Positions 18,406-27,000 of a stretch of 64,000 nt of DNA are shown piece by piece. The stretch's first letter is position 1. Each line of letters begins with the position of its first letter. The stretch is from JADZEM01 sp046328125. GTDB lineage: Bacteria; Chloroflexota; UBA6077; JACCZL01. Below the pieces are notes generated by a model, which saw only the letters and a list, made by a program, of their open reading frames with translations, did not search any database and was not told where the DNA came from. The translations under genes were made by a program, and so were the position numbers. Where the stretch lies: assembly GCA_046328125.1 (NCBI GenBank), contig JAXLXF010000015.1, positions 93,373 to 157,372 on the forward strand, given 5' to 3'.

Positions 18406-20379
18406 TCAGCGTTTGACCACTGTCACGCGGGCCAGCATGTGAAACTCGGGCGGCGGCCCGTTCGGCCACGGCTCGTCCTTGTGATCCTGGATCTGTGAGA
18501 GGATCACTTTCTGCCCGGCCTCGTCCACCACCCCCACGGCCAGGACGTGTCGGGAGCCGGGCTCGCCGCCCACCTCGACACCATCAACGGTCCAGCTTCC
18601 GTCTTGCCCCACGACTAGTTCACTCTTGTTCGGCCACCAGTTGTCGGGGCCGCCGTCCGGGTGGATCAGCAGCCAGAGATGCTGGTTCGGGGACCGCTCC
18701 CCCGTCTGCCGCCCGGCGACCCGTGGCCTGAGCTCCACGGCGTCGCCGTCCTTCGGCGTCACGAAGGTCACGGTCAACGGACCGGTCCGGATGTCTGGCG
18801 CCACTGTCGGTGGAAGCGTCGGCGGAAGCGGCGGCGCCGGCGATGGACTGGTCACCGGGAACGGCGTGAACGACGGCAGCACCTCGGCCGCGGGCGACGG
18901 CGACGGCACGGGCGACACGAGCGGAGCGGTGCCGGGTGACGGCGACGGCACCGGGACCGGCGACACCTGCTCGCCGGGTTTCGGTATGACGCCGAGCGGG
19001 GAGTCGGTCGGTCGGGGCGTGGCCGTCGATGCCGGCGCCAGGGTCGGCGTCGGCGTCGCCGCCCGCGCAAACGGGAGCATCGAATCCGAGATCACGCCGG
19101 TGACGCGCAGCCCGTACGTGAGCAGCGCCACCAGGATCACGATCGCCACAACCACGAGAAAGCCTCGCGCGGGGTGCGAGCGAGGCTGTGCAGGTGGGGC
19201 CGGTTCCGCCCAGCGCTCGATGTACGCGCCCCCGGTCCCCGGATAAGACGCCGCTGGCGGGACGGAGGGGGTGAAGCCCGGAGCCGCCCCCGTGCCGTAC
19301 GAATTCGGCGCCCACCGCTGACTCTCCCGCCGGCGCGCGTCTGACGTGTCGCCCGGCCCGCGCTGCTCGCCCGAGTCGGGAGGCCAGCCTCCTCCTGTGC
19401 GCTGGTCTCGGCGATCTGGCGCCCAGGCCGTGCCACCGGTCACCCCGGGAGAGCGTACCGAAGAGTCGGGCGGTCCGCCGGGTGGGGGCGCGCCGCGCTC
19501 TGGCGGCACGTCGGCGACCGTGCTGACGGTGTTCGGGCGCGGCGTCGGCTGGCTGGCGGCGAGCATCGCCTCTTCGAAGTCGATCGCCATCGCCATGCCG
19601 CTGCGGTGCCGGTCCGCGGGGTTCTTGGCGAGCGCCCGATTGACGACTGCCTGCATCAGCCGCGAGATGCGGGGATTCCGCGCGGTCACCGGCGGTGGCG
19701 TTTCGTAGACGTGCGCCCGCACCACGGCGATCGCCGTCGTGCCAGGAAACGGCACCTCGCCTGTCAGCATCTCGTACAACACCACGCCAAGCGAGTACAG
19801 GTCGCTGGCCGGGGTGACGTCGCCGCCCGAAGCCATCTCCGGCGCCAGGTAGTACGGCGTCCCGATCAACGAGCCCTCGACCGTCAGCGAGTGCAGCGTC
19901 TCGGCGACCCGCGCGATGCCGAAGTCGGCGAGGACCGGCTCGTTGTCGCGGGTGTACAGGATGTTCTGCGGCTTCACGTCGCGGTGGATCAGCCCGGCCT
20001 GGTGGGCCGTGTCGAGCGCCGCCCCGATGCCCCGCAGCACGCGCAGGATCTCGGTGAACGGCAGCGGGCGTCCGAGACGGTCCGCCAGGGTGCCGCCGGG
20101 CAACAGCTCGGTGACCATGTAGGCGAGATCCCGCTCCTCGCCGAAATCGTAGACCGTCAGGATGTTCGGGTGGCGCAGCCGCGAGGCCGCCCGAGCCTCG
20201 CGACGGAAGCGCTCCAGGAACTCCGGCTGGTTCTCGAATTGATGCGAGATGACCTTGATCGCAACGTCGCGATCGAGCGCAGGATGGTGGGCCTGATACA
20301 CCGTGGCCATCCCACCGCTGCCGATTCGGGCGGTGATGACGTATGCGCCCAGCGCGGTGCCCGGTGCGAGATCCAGCAT
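18406..20379 (-). CDS. Transmembrane Ser/Thr protein kinase (PknB-like)
   Basis: This is a 657-residue receptor-type Hanks kinase. The catalytic domain spans residues about 12-275: glycine loop IGSGGMATVYQ at 19-29, catalytic Lys in DVAIKVI near 42, HRDVKPQNIL near 132-141, DFGIAR near 152 and APEMASGG near 176. A cytoplasmic Pro/Gly-rich linker leads to one membrane helix at about 406-428. Outside is a Pro/Ser/Thr-rich stalk (to about 525) and a compact C-terminal domain of about 120 residues, with TPKDGDAVELRPRVAG and many Trp residues. It has no PASTA repeats, so the external ligand is unknown. Start context is weak, but the N-terminus fits the family. Confidence 0.9.
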   Translation of the reverse strand: MLDLAPGTALGAYVITARIGSGGMATVYQAHHPALDRDVAIKVISHQFENQPEFLERFRREARAASRLRHPNILTVYDFGEERDLAYMVTELLPGGTLADRLGRPLPFTEILRVLRGIGAALDTAHQAGLIHRDVKPQNILYTRDNEPVLADFGIARVAETLHSLTVEGSLIGTPYYLAPEMASGGDVTPASDLYSLGVVLYEMLTGEVPFPGTTAIAVVRAHVYETPPPVTARNPRISRLMQAVVNRALAKNPADRHRSGMAMAIDFEEAMLAASQPTPRPNTVSTVADVPPERGAPPPGGPPDSSVRSPGVTGGTAWAPDRRDQRTGGGWPPDSGEQRGPGDTSDARRRESQRWAPNSYGTGAAPGFTPSVPPAASYPGTGGAYIERWAEPAPPAQPRSHPARGFLVVVAIVILVALLTYGLRVTGVISDSMLPFARAATPTPTLAPASTATPRPTDSPLGVIPKPGEQVSPVPVPSPSPGTAPLVSPVPSPSPAAEVLPSFTPFPVTSPSPAPPLPPTLPPTVAPDIRTGPLTVTFVTPKDGDAVELRPRVAGRQTGERSPNQHLWLLIHPDGGPDNWWPNKSELVVGQDGSWTVDGVEVGGEPGSRHVLAVGVVDEAGQKVILSQIQDHKDEPWPNGPPPEFHMLARVTVVKR

Positions 20380-20413
20380 GATGGCACCACGATTCTAGCA
20401 TCGGTGGTCCGGC

Positions 20414-20439
20414 GGGAGTGTGTTCCCGCACACACTCCC
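20414..20439. promoter_or_regulatory. Inverted repeat upstream of the Ser/Thr kinase gene
   Basis: GGGAGTGTG and CACACTCCC form a perfect 9-bp inverted repeat with an 8-nt spacer, 35 nt upstream of the kinase start and 104 nt after the end of the preceding same-strand gene. It could be an operator or a terminator of the upstream gene; there is no T-run. A TAGAAT box lies between it and the kinase start. Confidence 0.35.
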
Positions 20440-20542
20440 ATGCAACAGGCGCCGCTTAGCCCTTCAAGTGGCGATGGAGCTGTGGCGCGAGCATCGGCGG
20501 CGCCAGCCGACGGGTGCGGTGGGGACGCCGTGCGCCGAACGG

Positions 20543-21367
20543 TCAGCGCGGGTCGCGCTCCTCCAGAATCGCGAGCAGCTCTGAGGTCTCGATGCCAGCA
20601 TGGGTCGCGTCGGCGTTCACGAACGCTGCCGCCGGGTCAATCCCCAGGCTTTCGAGCCGAGCTCGCGCCATCAACGCGCGGTCGCGCAGGGCGTCCCAAT
20701 CCGCTGGGCGGTCGCCAAGCTCGAAGGGGAGGTCGAGGTACTGCAAGGCCCGCTCGTCGCCGTCCGTTCGGAGCCCTTCACGTAGCTGCATCACCTTGTA
20801 CGGCGCGACGCCGTAGCAAAGCACCTCGGAGACGATATGCCGCTCGATGGCCTGGCGCGAGACGTCGATCAGGTCGGCGAGGTTTGGGTCGCGATCTTCG
20901 AGGCGCTCGGTCTGTTGTTCGGCGAGCAGCTCGTCCTCGTCCGGATCGTCGAAGATCGAACGGGGCGCCCGGTACGCCATGTCCAGGTCGCGCGCGCGGC
21001 TCAGCAGCGCGTCGGCGGTCATCGCCTGGCGGCTGTCCAGGTACGCCGTCGAGAGCCGATCCTGGAGCTCGCGCCAGTCATCTGGCACCTGTCCGTGCAC
21101 GAAGCGACGGTCCAGGTAGGCGGTCGCGTTCGCGTCGTCGAGGATCTCCTGAGCGAGGTACAGGTCAGCAACGTCGGCCGGGCTGGCGCCACCACGCACC
21201 GTCGAGTCGGCCATGAACCGCCGAATCCGCTCGGATGCCTCCTGGCTCAGATCGGCCAGGGCTGGCAGAGGCGCCACGCTCGCGTCGTCGAACGCCTCGT
21301 CGCGATCCACGACGGGCTTGTCACTGCATCTCCGCTCAGGTCGCCGCTCGTACTCGCTGTCGTTCAC
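20543..21367 (-). CDS. Acidic hypothetical protein
   Basis: This 274-residue protein is rich in Asp, Glu, Ala and Leu with predicted helices throughout, no signal peptide and no membrane segments. I do not recognise a domain. A GTG at 21367 with AGAGG about 5 nt upstream is preferred. The frame is open 34 codons further to a TTG, but that stretch is Pro/Gly-rich and unlike the rest. It lies divergently from the IMPase-like gene and upstream of the Ser/Thr kinase gene on the same strand, so it could be a kinase substrate or partner; that is only a positional suggestion. Confidence 0.55.
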   Translation of the reverse strand: MNDSEYERRPERRCSDKPVVDRDEAFDDASVAPLPALADLSQEASERIRRFMADSTVRGGASPADVADLYLAQEILDDANATAYLDRRFVHGQVPDDWRELQDRLSTAYLDSRQAMTADALLSRARDLDMAYRAPRSIFDDPDEDELLAEQQTERLEDRDPNLADLIDVSRQAIERHIVSEVLCYGVAPYKVMQLREGLRTDGDERALQYLDLPFELGDRPADWDALRDRALMARARLESLGIDPAAAFVNADATHAGIETSELLAILEERDPR

Positions 21368-21551
21368 GATGCCTCTGAGGCCCGGCCCTTGCGTGCGCGG
21401 AGGGTCGGGTGCCTGCCTCCCGGTGTCTTGTCCTGAGATGGGCGCCCGGTCTGGGCCGCTCTCACGCAAGTTTAACGCTTTAGTGCCGCCGGACGGTCCT
21501 ATCGGGTTTCTGGTCTGTCTATGGTACCCTGGCTGTCAATGGATCGCCGGG

Positions 21552-22622
21552 ATGGATAGACCGACTGCGCGCACGCTGGATCTCGCGGCGTTGGAGCAGG
21601 CTGCTGCCGAGGTGGTGGACCTCGCGGCAGCCACCCTGCGCGAGCGATTCGCGGCCGGCATCGCCGCCGAGCAGGTCGAGTTCAAGGACCGTCACCAGCG
21701 CGATCCCGTCACGGCGGTCGATCGTGCTATCGAGGCGCTGGTGCGCCGCGAGTTGAAGGCGCGTTTTCCGGACCACGGCATCCTCGGCGAGGAGGGCACC
21801 GGCGAAGGCATCGAGTCCGAGCTGCTCTGGGTGCTCGACCCGATCGACGGCACCGCCAATTTCGCCGCCGGCCTCCCATTCTACGGACTGTCCCTGGCTC
21901 TCCTCCGCTACGGTGAGCCGGTCGTCGGCTGTCTGCTGGTGCCGTTCTGGCCAGGCTCCGGCGAAGGCGCGGTCCTGCGAGCCTCGCTCGGGAACGGCGC
22001 CAGCATCGGCGGCAAGCGGATTCACCTGGAGCGGCAGCCGTTTCGTCCGGGCGGCCCGGTGGCGGTGCCGCCGGGCTTGCGCATGATGTTCGGCCTCAGC
22101 GGCGCGTACGCGAAGCGATCTGGCGAGGCCCGCAACCTCGGCAGCATCGTGGCGGAGATCGCGATGGTGGCGACCGGCGGCTTCCAGTACGCCGTCTTCG
22201 GCGGACCGAAGCTGTGGGACGTGGCGGCCGGCGCGCTGATCGTGCGCGAGGCCGGCGGGGCCGCCCTGACCTGGCAGGGCGGTCGTTGGCGCCCGATCGT
22301 GCGCTTCCGGCCGCCAGTGCGCAAGCCAGGGCGGAAGCCAGACGAGAAGCCGAAGACGCTTCGGGACTGGTCGCAGCCGGTGCTGGTGGCCGGGCCGGGC
22401 GCCGCCGGCCACGTGGCTGCTGGTCTGGCGCCGCACCGTCCGCTCACACCGGCCGTCAAGTGGGCGCTCGGTCGCCGGCGGGCCGTCCGCGACTGGTGGC
22501 GGAAGCGGCGCGGCAAGGGTCAGTCTCCACCGGCGCCGCCCTCCACGCCGCCAGCGTCCGCGACACCTGACACCACGGATACGGGCGACTCCAACACCCC
22601 AACGCCACCCGCGTCCGCGTGA
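21552..22622 (+). CDS. Inositol monophosphatase family phosphatase
   Basis: This is a metal-dependent sugar-phosphate phosphatase of the IMPase/FIG superfamily, 356 residues. The metal-binding motifs are all present: GEEGTG near 82, DPIDGTANF near 98-106, and the late WDVAAGALIVREAGG near 222-236. The enzyme core ends near residue 270. It is followed by a basic, proline-rich C-terminal extension of about 85 residues, unusual for the family, rich in Arg/Lys then Pro/Thr/Asp. Possible substrates are inositol phosphate, fructose-1,6-bisphosphate or 3'-phosphoadenosine 5'-phosphate. The ATG at 21552 is chosen because the family resemblance starts about 10 residues later. Its stop is 10 nt before the next gene. 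Confidence 0.85.
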   Translation: MDRPTARTLDLAALEQAAAEVVDLAAATLRERFAAGIAAEQVEFKDRHQRDPVTAVDRAIEALVRRELKARFPDHGILGEEGTGEGIESELLWVLDPIDGTANFAAGLPFYGLSLALLRYGEPVVGCLLVPFWPGSGEGAVLRASLGNGASIGGKRIHLERQPFRPGGPVAVPPGLRMMFGLSGAYAKRSGEARNLGSIVAEIAMVATGGFQYAVFGGPKLWDVAAGALIVREAGGAALTWQGGRWRPIVRFRPPVRKPGRKPDEKPKTLRDWSQPVLVAGPGAAGHVAAGLAPHRPLTPAVKWALGRRRAVRDWWRKRRGKGQSPPAPPSTPPASATPDTTDTGDSNTPTPPASA

Positions 22623-22632
22623 CGCCCAGGTC

Positions 22633-23856
22633 GTGAACAACTGGCGGGCCGTCAACGGCCTCTTCCTGACCACGACCATTCTGGAGGGTCTGGCGTTCGG
22701 CCACGTGACGGCGTACTCGCCGCTCTATCTGTCCGAGATGGGGCTCTCGCCCGCCGAGGTCAGTAGCTGGACCGGCCTCCTGTACGCCGTGATGATGGGC
22801 GTCGCCTTCCCGCTTGCGCCGTTCTGGGGCGCCATCGCCGAGCGGTACTCGCGGCGGGCGGTGATCCTGCGCAGCCAGTATCTCGAGACCGCCGCCTATC
22901 TGGTGCTGGCGTTCGCGCCTAACGTCTGGTGCGTGCTGTTGAGCCGCGTCCTGCTCGGCCTGACGTTCGGCAACGTCTCGGTGGTCATCGCGACCCAGGC
23001 GCTCTTGACGCCGCGCCAGCACGTCGGCACCGCCATCGCGACGGTCCAGGCGGCGATGCCGATCGCGGCCAGCATCGGGCCGCCACTTGGCGCGGCCCTG
23101 ATCGACGCGGTCGGGATGCGTGGGATGTTCCTGATCGACGCCGGGATCGCGCTGACGGCTGCCATGCTGGTGACGTTCCTGCTGCCGGAGCCGCCCAGGA
23201 CCCCCACCCGCGCGTCTGTTCTGGCACGGACCGGCCAGACGCTCAGCCTGATCTGGAGCCGGCCCGCGCTGCGCTGGAACTTCGTCTCGCTCTTCCTGAC
23301 CATCGGCTCGCGGGCGGTCGTCGAGGTGTACCTGCCGGTCCGGATCGCCGAGGTCGCCGCCGACCCGGCCCCAATGATCGGATTGGTGCTCGGGGTTGCC
23401 GGTGTGGTGACCGCTATCGCGACCGTCGCGTCCGGCAAGCTGGTGGGCGAGGACGGCGGCCTGCGCTGGTTCGTGCCGGCGATGGTGCTGGCCGGGGCGG
23501 CCACGCTCGGCATCGCGATCCTGCCAAGTCTCTGGACGATCGCGTTCCTGACCTGGGTGCGGGCGGTCCCGTTCGCCATGGCGAACACGCTGCTCACGGC
23601 CCACCTGACGCGCGTGGTGGCGCCAGCCGACCAGACGGTGGTGCTCTCGATCACGCCGATGCCGCGCAACACGGCGATGTTCTTCGTGCCGATCCTGGCC
23701 GCTGCCGTGGCGCCGTTCGGGGTGGGTGTGGCGCTGGCGATCGGGGCGGTGTCGTATCTGGTCTCGGCCGGGTCCGGCTGGCTCGCGAAACGGTACACCC
23801 CGGCCGAGATTGCCCGCGTGCGCCGCGCCCGCGAAGCTGAGGTCGAAGCGACCTAG
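22633..23856 (+). CDS. MFS transporter
   Basis: This is a 407-residue major facilitator superfamily protein with twelve predicted membrane helices in two halves and a central cytoplasmic loop near residues 190-215. The MFS loop between helices 2 and 3 reads PFWGAIAERYSRRAVI near 61-76, the usual basic gating motif. It probably exports or imports a small solute; the substrate is not deducible. The GTG start lies 10 nt after the IMPase-like gene, so the two are probably cotranscribed. Confidence 0.85.
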   Translation: MNNWRAVNGLFLTTTILEGLAFGHVTAYSPLYLSEMGLSPAEVSSWTGLLYAVMMGVAFPLAPFWGAIAERYSRRAVILRSQYLETAAYLVLAFAPNVWCVLLSRVLLGLTFGNVSVVIATQALLTPRQHVGTAIATVQAAMPIAASIGPPLGAALIDAVGMRGMFLIDAGIALTAAMLVTFLLPEPPRTPTRASVLARTGQTLSLIWSRPALRWNFVSLFLTIGSRAVVEVYLPVRIAEVAADPAPMIGLVLGVAGVVTAIATVASGKLVGEDGGLRWFVPAMVLAGAATLGIAILPSLWTIAFLTWVRAVPFAMANTLLTAHLTRVVAPADQTVVLSITPMPRNTAMFFVPILAAAVAPFGVGVALAIGAVSYLVSAGSGWLAKRYTPAEIARVRRAREAEVEAT

Positions 23857-23877
23857 CCGGTAGACATTCCGGGAGCT

Positions 23878-24666
23878 CTAAGCAAGGCGGGGCAGGATCG
23901 CGCGCAGGCCCGCCAGGTTGCGCTCGAATTCCGCCACGTACGGCGTCGAGAGCTCGATCAGGAAGCCGTTCAGACCGGCTGTCCGCGCCCAGGCGTTCAG
24001 GCTCCCGGTGGCGCGGTACGGCAACGGGCTGGAGCCGCTGCCAGGAATCGGCGCACGGTAGCCGCTGGCGGCGGAGTAGAGGTCGGTCAGCTCGGCGGCG
24101 CCGCCGTCACGCGACCCGAACATGAAGTTGCCGGCGCTGTGGTAGTTCACCGTCCAGATCGGGCGGTTCTGGAGCATCCAGTCGTGGACGGCGCGCGTCT
24201 CCTGCTCGGAGAACGGCTCCGGACCGCCCAGGCCGCGCCGAAACTGAGCGTTCGAGTCGTAGGCGTCGCTCGCCCAATCTGGACTGCCCCAGTTGCGGTT
24301 CGGATCGACGCCGCTCAGATACTGACGCATACCGGCCGTGGCGCCGTCCGGATTGGCGATCGCCAGGAAGTCGATGCCGAGCGAGGCGGGCACCTCTTCG
24401 GCGTGCGCCACGAAGTGGGCGGTGAGCTGGCGGACCAGCTCGATGGTGTTTGCCTCGGGGCCGCCGTGCTGACCGCCCAGGATCAGGATTCGATTCCGGG
24501 CGTCGCCGAAGTGGCGGAGCACCAGCGGCTCGCCGCCCTGCGAGAACCCGATCGGTGTCCACGGCAGGTCGTCGTCCGCGAGCGCCGGACCGGGCCTGGC
24601 CCCCATCGCGAGCAGGCCGGCAGTTACCAGAACCGACTGAAGCGCCGTGCGTCGGGTAACTCGCAT
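23878..24666 (-). CDS. Secreted M14-type zinc carboxypeptidase
   Basis: This is a 262-residue exported peptidase. The N-terminus MRVTRRTALQSVLVTAGLLA has a twin-arginine-like signal peptide with cleavage probably after ALA near residue 30. The first zinc motif region reads GGQHGGPEANT near 69-79, giving His and Glu separated by three residues rather than the usual two. VDPNRNW near 124 matches the substrate-binding Asn-Arg motif of the family, YHSAGNF near 175 provides the third ligand, and LIELST near 237 the catalytic Glu. It could trim peptidoglycan peptides or scavenge peptides. It is divergent from the VanY-like gene across an intergenic region with a perfect inverted repeat. Confidence 0.8.
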   Translation of the reverse strand: MRVTRRTALQSVLVTAGLLAMGARPGPALADDDLPWTPIGFSQGGEPLVLRHFGDARNRILILGGQHGGPEANTIELVRQLTAHFVAHAEEVPASLGIDFLAIANPDGATAGMRQYLSGVDPNRNWGSPDWASDAYDSNAQFRRGLGGPEPFSEQETRAVHDWMLQNRPIWTVNYHSAGNFMFGSRDGGAAELTDLYSAASGYRAPIPGSGSSPLPYRATGSLNAWARTAGLNGFLIELSTPYVAEFERNLAGLRAILPRLA

Positions 24667-24698
24667 CGCCGTGCTCCGTTACACTGCTGTGACGTGGC

Positions 24699-24727
24699 TC
24701 GATACCTGCCCTGTGGGCAGGTATCGA
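24699..24727. promoter_or_regulatory. 13-bp perfect inverted repeat between two divergent peptidase genes
   Basis: TCGATACCTGCCC at 24699-24711 and GGGCAGGTATCGA at 24715-24727 are exact reverse complements with a 3-nt spacer. The element lies 33 nt upstream of the M14 peptidase gene and 96 nt upstream of the VanY-like gene, the position expected for a shared operator. No T-run flanks it. It could instead act as an RNA hairpin in the VanY-like leader. Confidence 0.5.
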
Positions 24728-24822
24728 CCGTGCGTGGGACGGTACCACGACCCCGAAAACGGCCGCCACGTTTCGCGCTGAGATCCCCACCAATCCCTGA
24801 CTTGCTGGAGGCTGGCACATCG

Positions 24823-25644
24823 ATGCTGGCGAGAGCCCTCGCCTCGGTCATCCCACTTCTGCTGCTCGTCAGCCTGCACCTCGACGCACCACGCGTTCAC
24901 GCTCAAAGCACGGGCTACCAGCCGCTCTCGTCACTCGCACGTCGGCTCCAGTTCGAGCAGACCAGCGTGGTGCGCGACGAGAGCGGACGCGCCATCTCGG
25001 TCTTCGGCATCCCGAGCACCGAGGCGCGGATGGTGTTCCTGGCCGTGGACCGACAGCGCGCCTTGCCGGACGGCTACGTGCCACCGGACCTCGTCGCGGC
25101 GGGCGGGCGGACGGTGCGGGCGCTGGCCCGTCCCGACCTGCAGGCGATGATCGAAGGCGCGGCGTCCGAGGGCGTCGAGCTGGCGCCGATCTCGATCTAT
25201 CGCGGACCTGACGAGCAGGCGCTGGCGTTCGAGTCGGGCGTCTGGCAGGTGATGGCCCGCGAGGGTGGCCGCATCGACCTCGCGGAGGCCGAGGCACGGA
25301 CCGCGCGGTTCGTGGCGCCGCCCGGCCACTCGCAGCACCAGCTTGGCACCGCCGTCGATTTTTCGAGCTGGGAGATCAACTACGCTTTGCAGCCGCGCTT
25401 CGAGGAGACGGTCGCCGGCCACTGGCTGGAGGCGAACGCGTGGCAGTACGGCTTCGTGCTCTCCTACTCACGGCACGGCGAGGAGCGCTCGGGGTACGCC
25501 TTCGAGCCGTGGCACTACCGCTGGGTCGGCCGCGACCTGGCGGCGGTGATGCACCACGAGGGGTACGAGGATCACCCGACGCTGATCGCCGACGACTTCC
25601 TGCGCGCCACCGAGGAGATCCTGACCTACGAGCGCATCCCGTGA
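24823..25644 (+). CDS. VanY-like D-alanyl-D-alanine carboxypeptidase
   Basis: This is a 273-residue secreted LAS-family metallopeptidase that removes the terminal D-Ala from peptidoglycan stem peptides. A signal peptide covers residues 1-28, ending in VHAQS. The zinc site is complete: GHSQHQLGTAVDFS near 172-185 contains the His and Asp ligands, and FEPWHYRWVG near 227-236 contains the catalytic Glu and third His. GGAGG lies about 12 nt upstream of the ATG. It is divergent from the M14 peptidase gene and followed after 18 nt by an MFS transporter gene. It is probably a housekeeping wall-trimming enzyme rather than glycopeptide resistance, as no vanHAX genes are nearby. Confidence 0.87.
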   Translation: MLARALASVIPLLLLVSLHLDAPRVHAQSTGYQPLSSLARRLQFEQTSVVRDESGRAISVFGIPSTEARMVFLAVDRQRALPDGYVPPDLVAAGGRTVRALARPDLQAMIEGAASEGVELAPISIYRGPDEQALAFESGVWQVMAREGGRIDLAEAEARTARFVAPPGHSQHQLGTAVDFSSWEINYALQPRFEETVAGHWLEANAWQYGFVLSYSRHGEERSGYAFEPWHYRWVGRDLAAVMHHEGYEDHPTLIADDFLRATEEILTYERIP

Positions 25645-25662
25645 TCGGGCGGTGAGCGGCGG

Positions 25663-27000
25663 ATGAACGAAGCGTCCGCCCCAGCCACCCCGACCTTCCG
25701 CCCGTTCCACGCCTGGATCACGGTCCTGGCCGGTCTGGCGTTCATGGGCAACGGCCTCGACCTGAGCGTGGTCAGCTTCTCCTTGACCGGCATCCGCGCG
25801 GAGCTCGGGTTGACGCCCTCCGAGGTCGGCTACCTGCTGCCGATGGCCGGCATCGGGCAACTGGTCGGCGCGATCTGCTTCGGCTCGCTGGCGGACCGGA
25901 TCGGGCGGCGGCTTGCGTTCGTGCTGACCGGCTGCATGGCCGGGCTCGGGATCGCGCTGGCGTCGCTGGCGTCGAGCGCGCAGGTCATCGCCGTGCTGCT
26001 GGCCGTCGCCGGACTCGGCATCGGCGGGGTGGCGCCGGCCGCGAGCGCGCTGCTGAGCGAGCTAGCGCCGCCGAGCCACCGGGGCCAGATGATGGCCTGG
26101 ACCCAGGTCTTCTGGGTGATCGGCTGGTCGATCGCGGCGACGCTCGGCGGCTGGTTCGCCGAGTCGCTCGGCTGGCGCGGCATTCTGGCGGTCGGCGGCC
26201 TGCCCGCGATTCTCGCGATCGTGAGCTGGGTGGTGGTGCCGGAGTCGCCGCGCTACCTGGCCGCGCGCGGCCACCACGACCGCGCCCGTGACCTGGCCGA
26301 GCGGCTGGCGACGCGCCACGGCGTCGTGATCCCGCTCGGCAGTCAGCATCACGCCCAGGCCGCCAGCTCGATGTGGGCGCAGCTCGCCACGATCTGGGGG
26401 CGGGCGCTCTGGCGTCGGACGCTGGCGCTCTGGCTGACCTGGACCGTGCTGAACGCGGTCTTCTCCGGGCCGATCTACATGCTGCCGGTCGTGCTGGAAG
26501 GGACCGGCGTCGAGAGCCCGCTCAGGCTCAGCGCCTACGTCGGCTACGCGATGATTCCGGCCAGCCTCATCTCAGTCCTGACCATCGACCGCTCCGGGCG
26601 GCGCCCGCTGATGATGGTGTCGCTGGCGCTGGCGGGGCTCGGGGCGCTGGTCGTGACGCTCGCCTCGACGGCCGGGCCGATCCTCGCCGGCGGCGCGCTG
26701 CTCTCGGGTGGCGCGCTGGCGGCCTGGCCGGTCGCGCTGGCGTGGGCCTCGGAGCTGTACCCGACCCGCCTGCGCGGCACGGCGGCCGGCTGGGGCGCGG
26801 GCGTCTCGCGGCTCGGCTCGATCTCTGCGCCCCTCGCAATCGGCCAGCTGCTGATGCTCGGCGGCTCGCCCACCCTGGCGATCTTGCCGTTCGCGGTGGT
26901 GCTGTTTCTGGCGGTGACCGTCGTCTGGACCTTCGCGAGCGAGACGGCCAATCAGTCGCTCGAAGACCTCGCGACGCGGCCGAGCTCGACCGCTACGTGA
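25663..27000 (+). CDS. MFS transporter (sugar/aromatic acid transporter-like)
   Basis: This is a 445-residue twelve-helix transporter of the major facilitator superfamily. The motif between helices 2 and 3 is GSLADRIGRRLAF near 73-85. The sequence SPRYLAARGHHDRARDLAERL after helix 6 and ELYPTRLRGTAAGWG in the second half resemble the sugar porter and aromatic acid/H+ symporter families. The substrate is unknown. It starts 18 nt after the VanY-like gene, and its final 8 nt overlap the end of the convergent SpoIID-like gene. Confidence 0.87.
   Translation: MNEASAPATPTFRPFHAWITVLAGLAFMGNGLDLSVVSFSLTGIRAELGLTPSEVGYLLPMAGIGQLVGAICFGSLADRIGRRLAFVLTGCMAGLGIALASLASSAQVIAVLLAVAGLGIGGVAPAASALLSELAPPSHRGQMMAWTQVFWVIGWSIAATLGGWFAESLGWRGILAVGGLPAILAIVSWVVVPESPRYLAARGHHDRARDLAERLATRHGVVIPLGSQHHAQAASSMWAQLATIWGRALWRRTLALWLTWTVLNAVFSGPIYMLPVVLEGTGVESPLRLSAYVGYAMIPASLISVLTIDRSGRRPLMMVSLALAGLGALVVTLASTAGPILAGGALLSGGALAAWPVALAWASELYPTRLRGTAAGWGAGVSRLGSISAPLAIGQLLMLGGSPTLAILPFAVVLFLAVTVVWTFASETANQSLEDLATRPSSTAT

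Noticed and set aside
24823..25644. Glycopeptide-resistance determinant
   Set aside because: The VanY-like carboxypeptidase has no vanH, vanA/B/D or vanX neighbours and no two-component regulator; such enzymes are common in wall maintenance.
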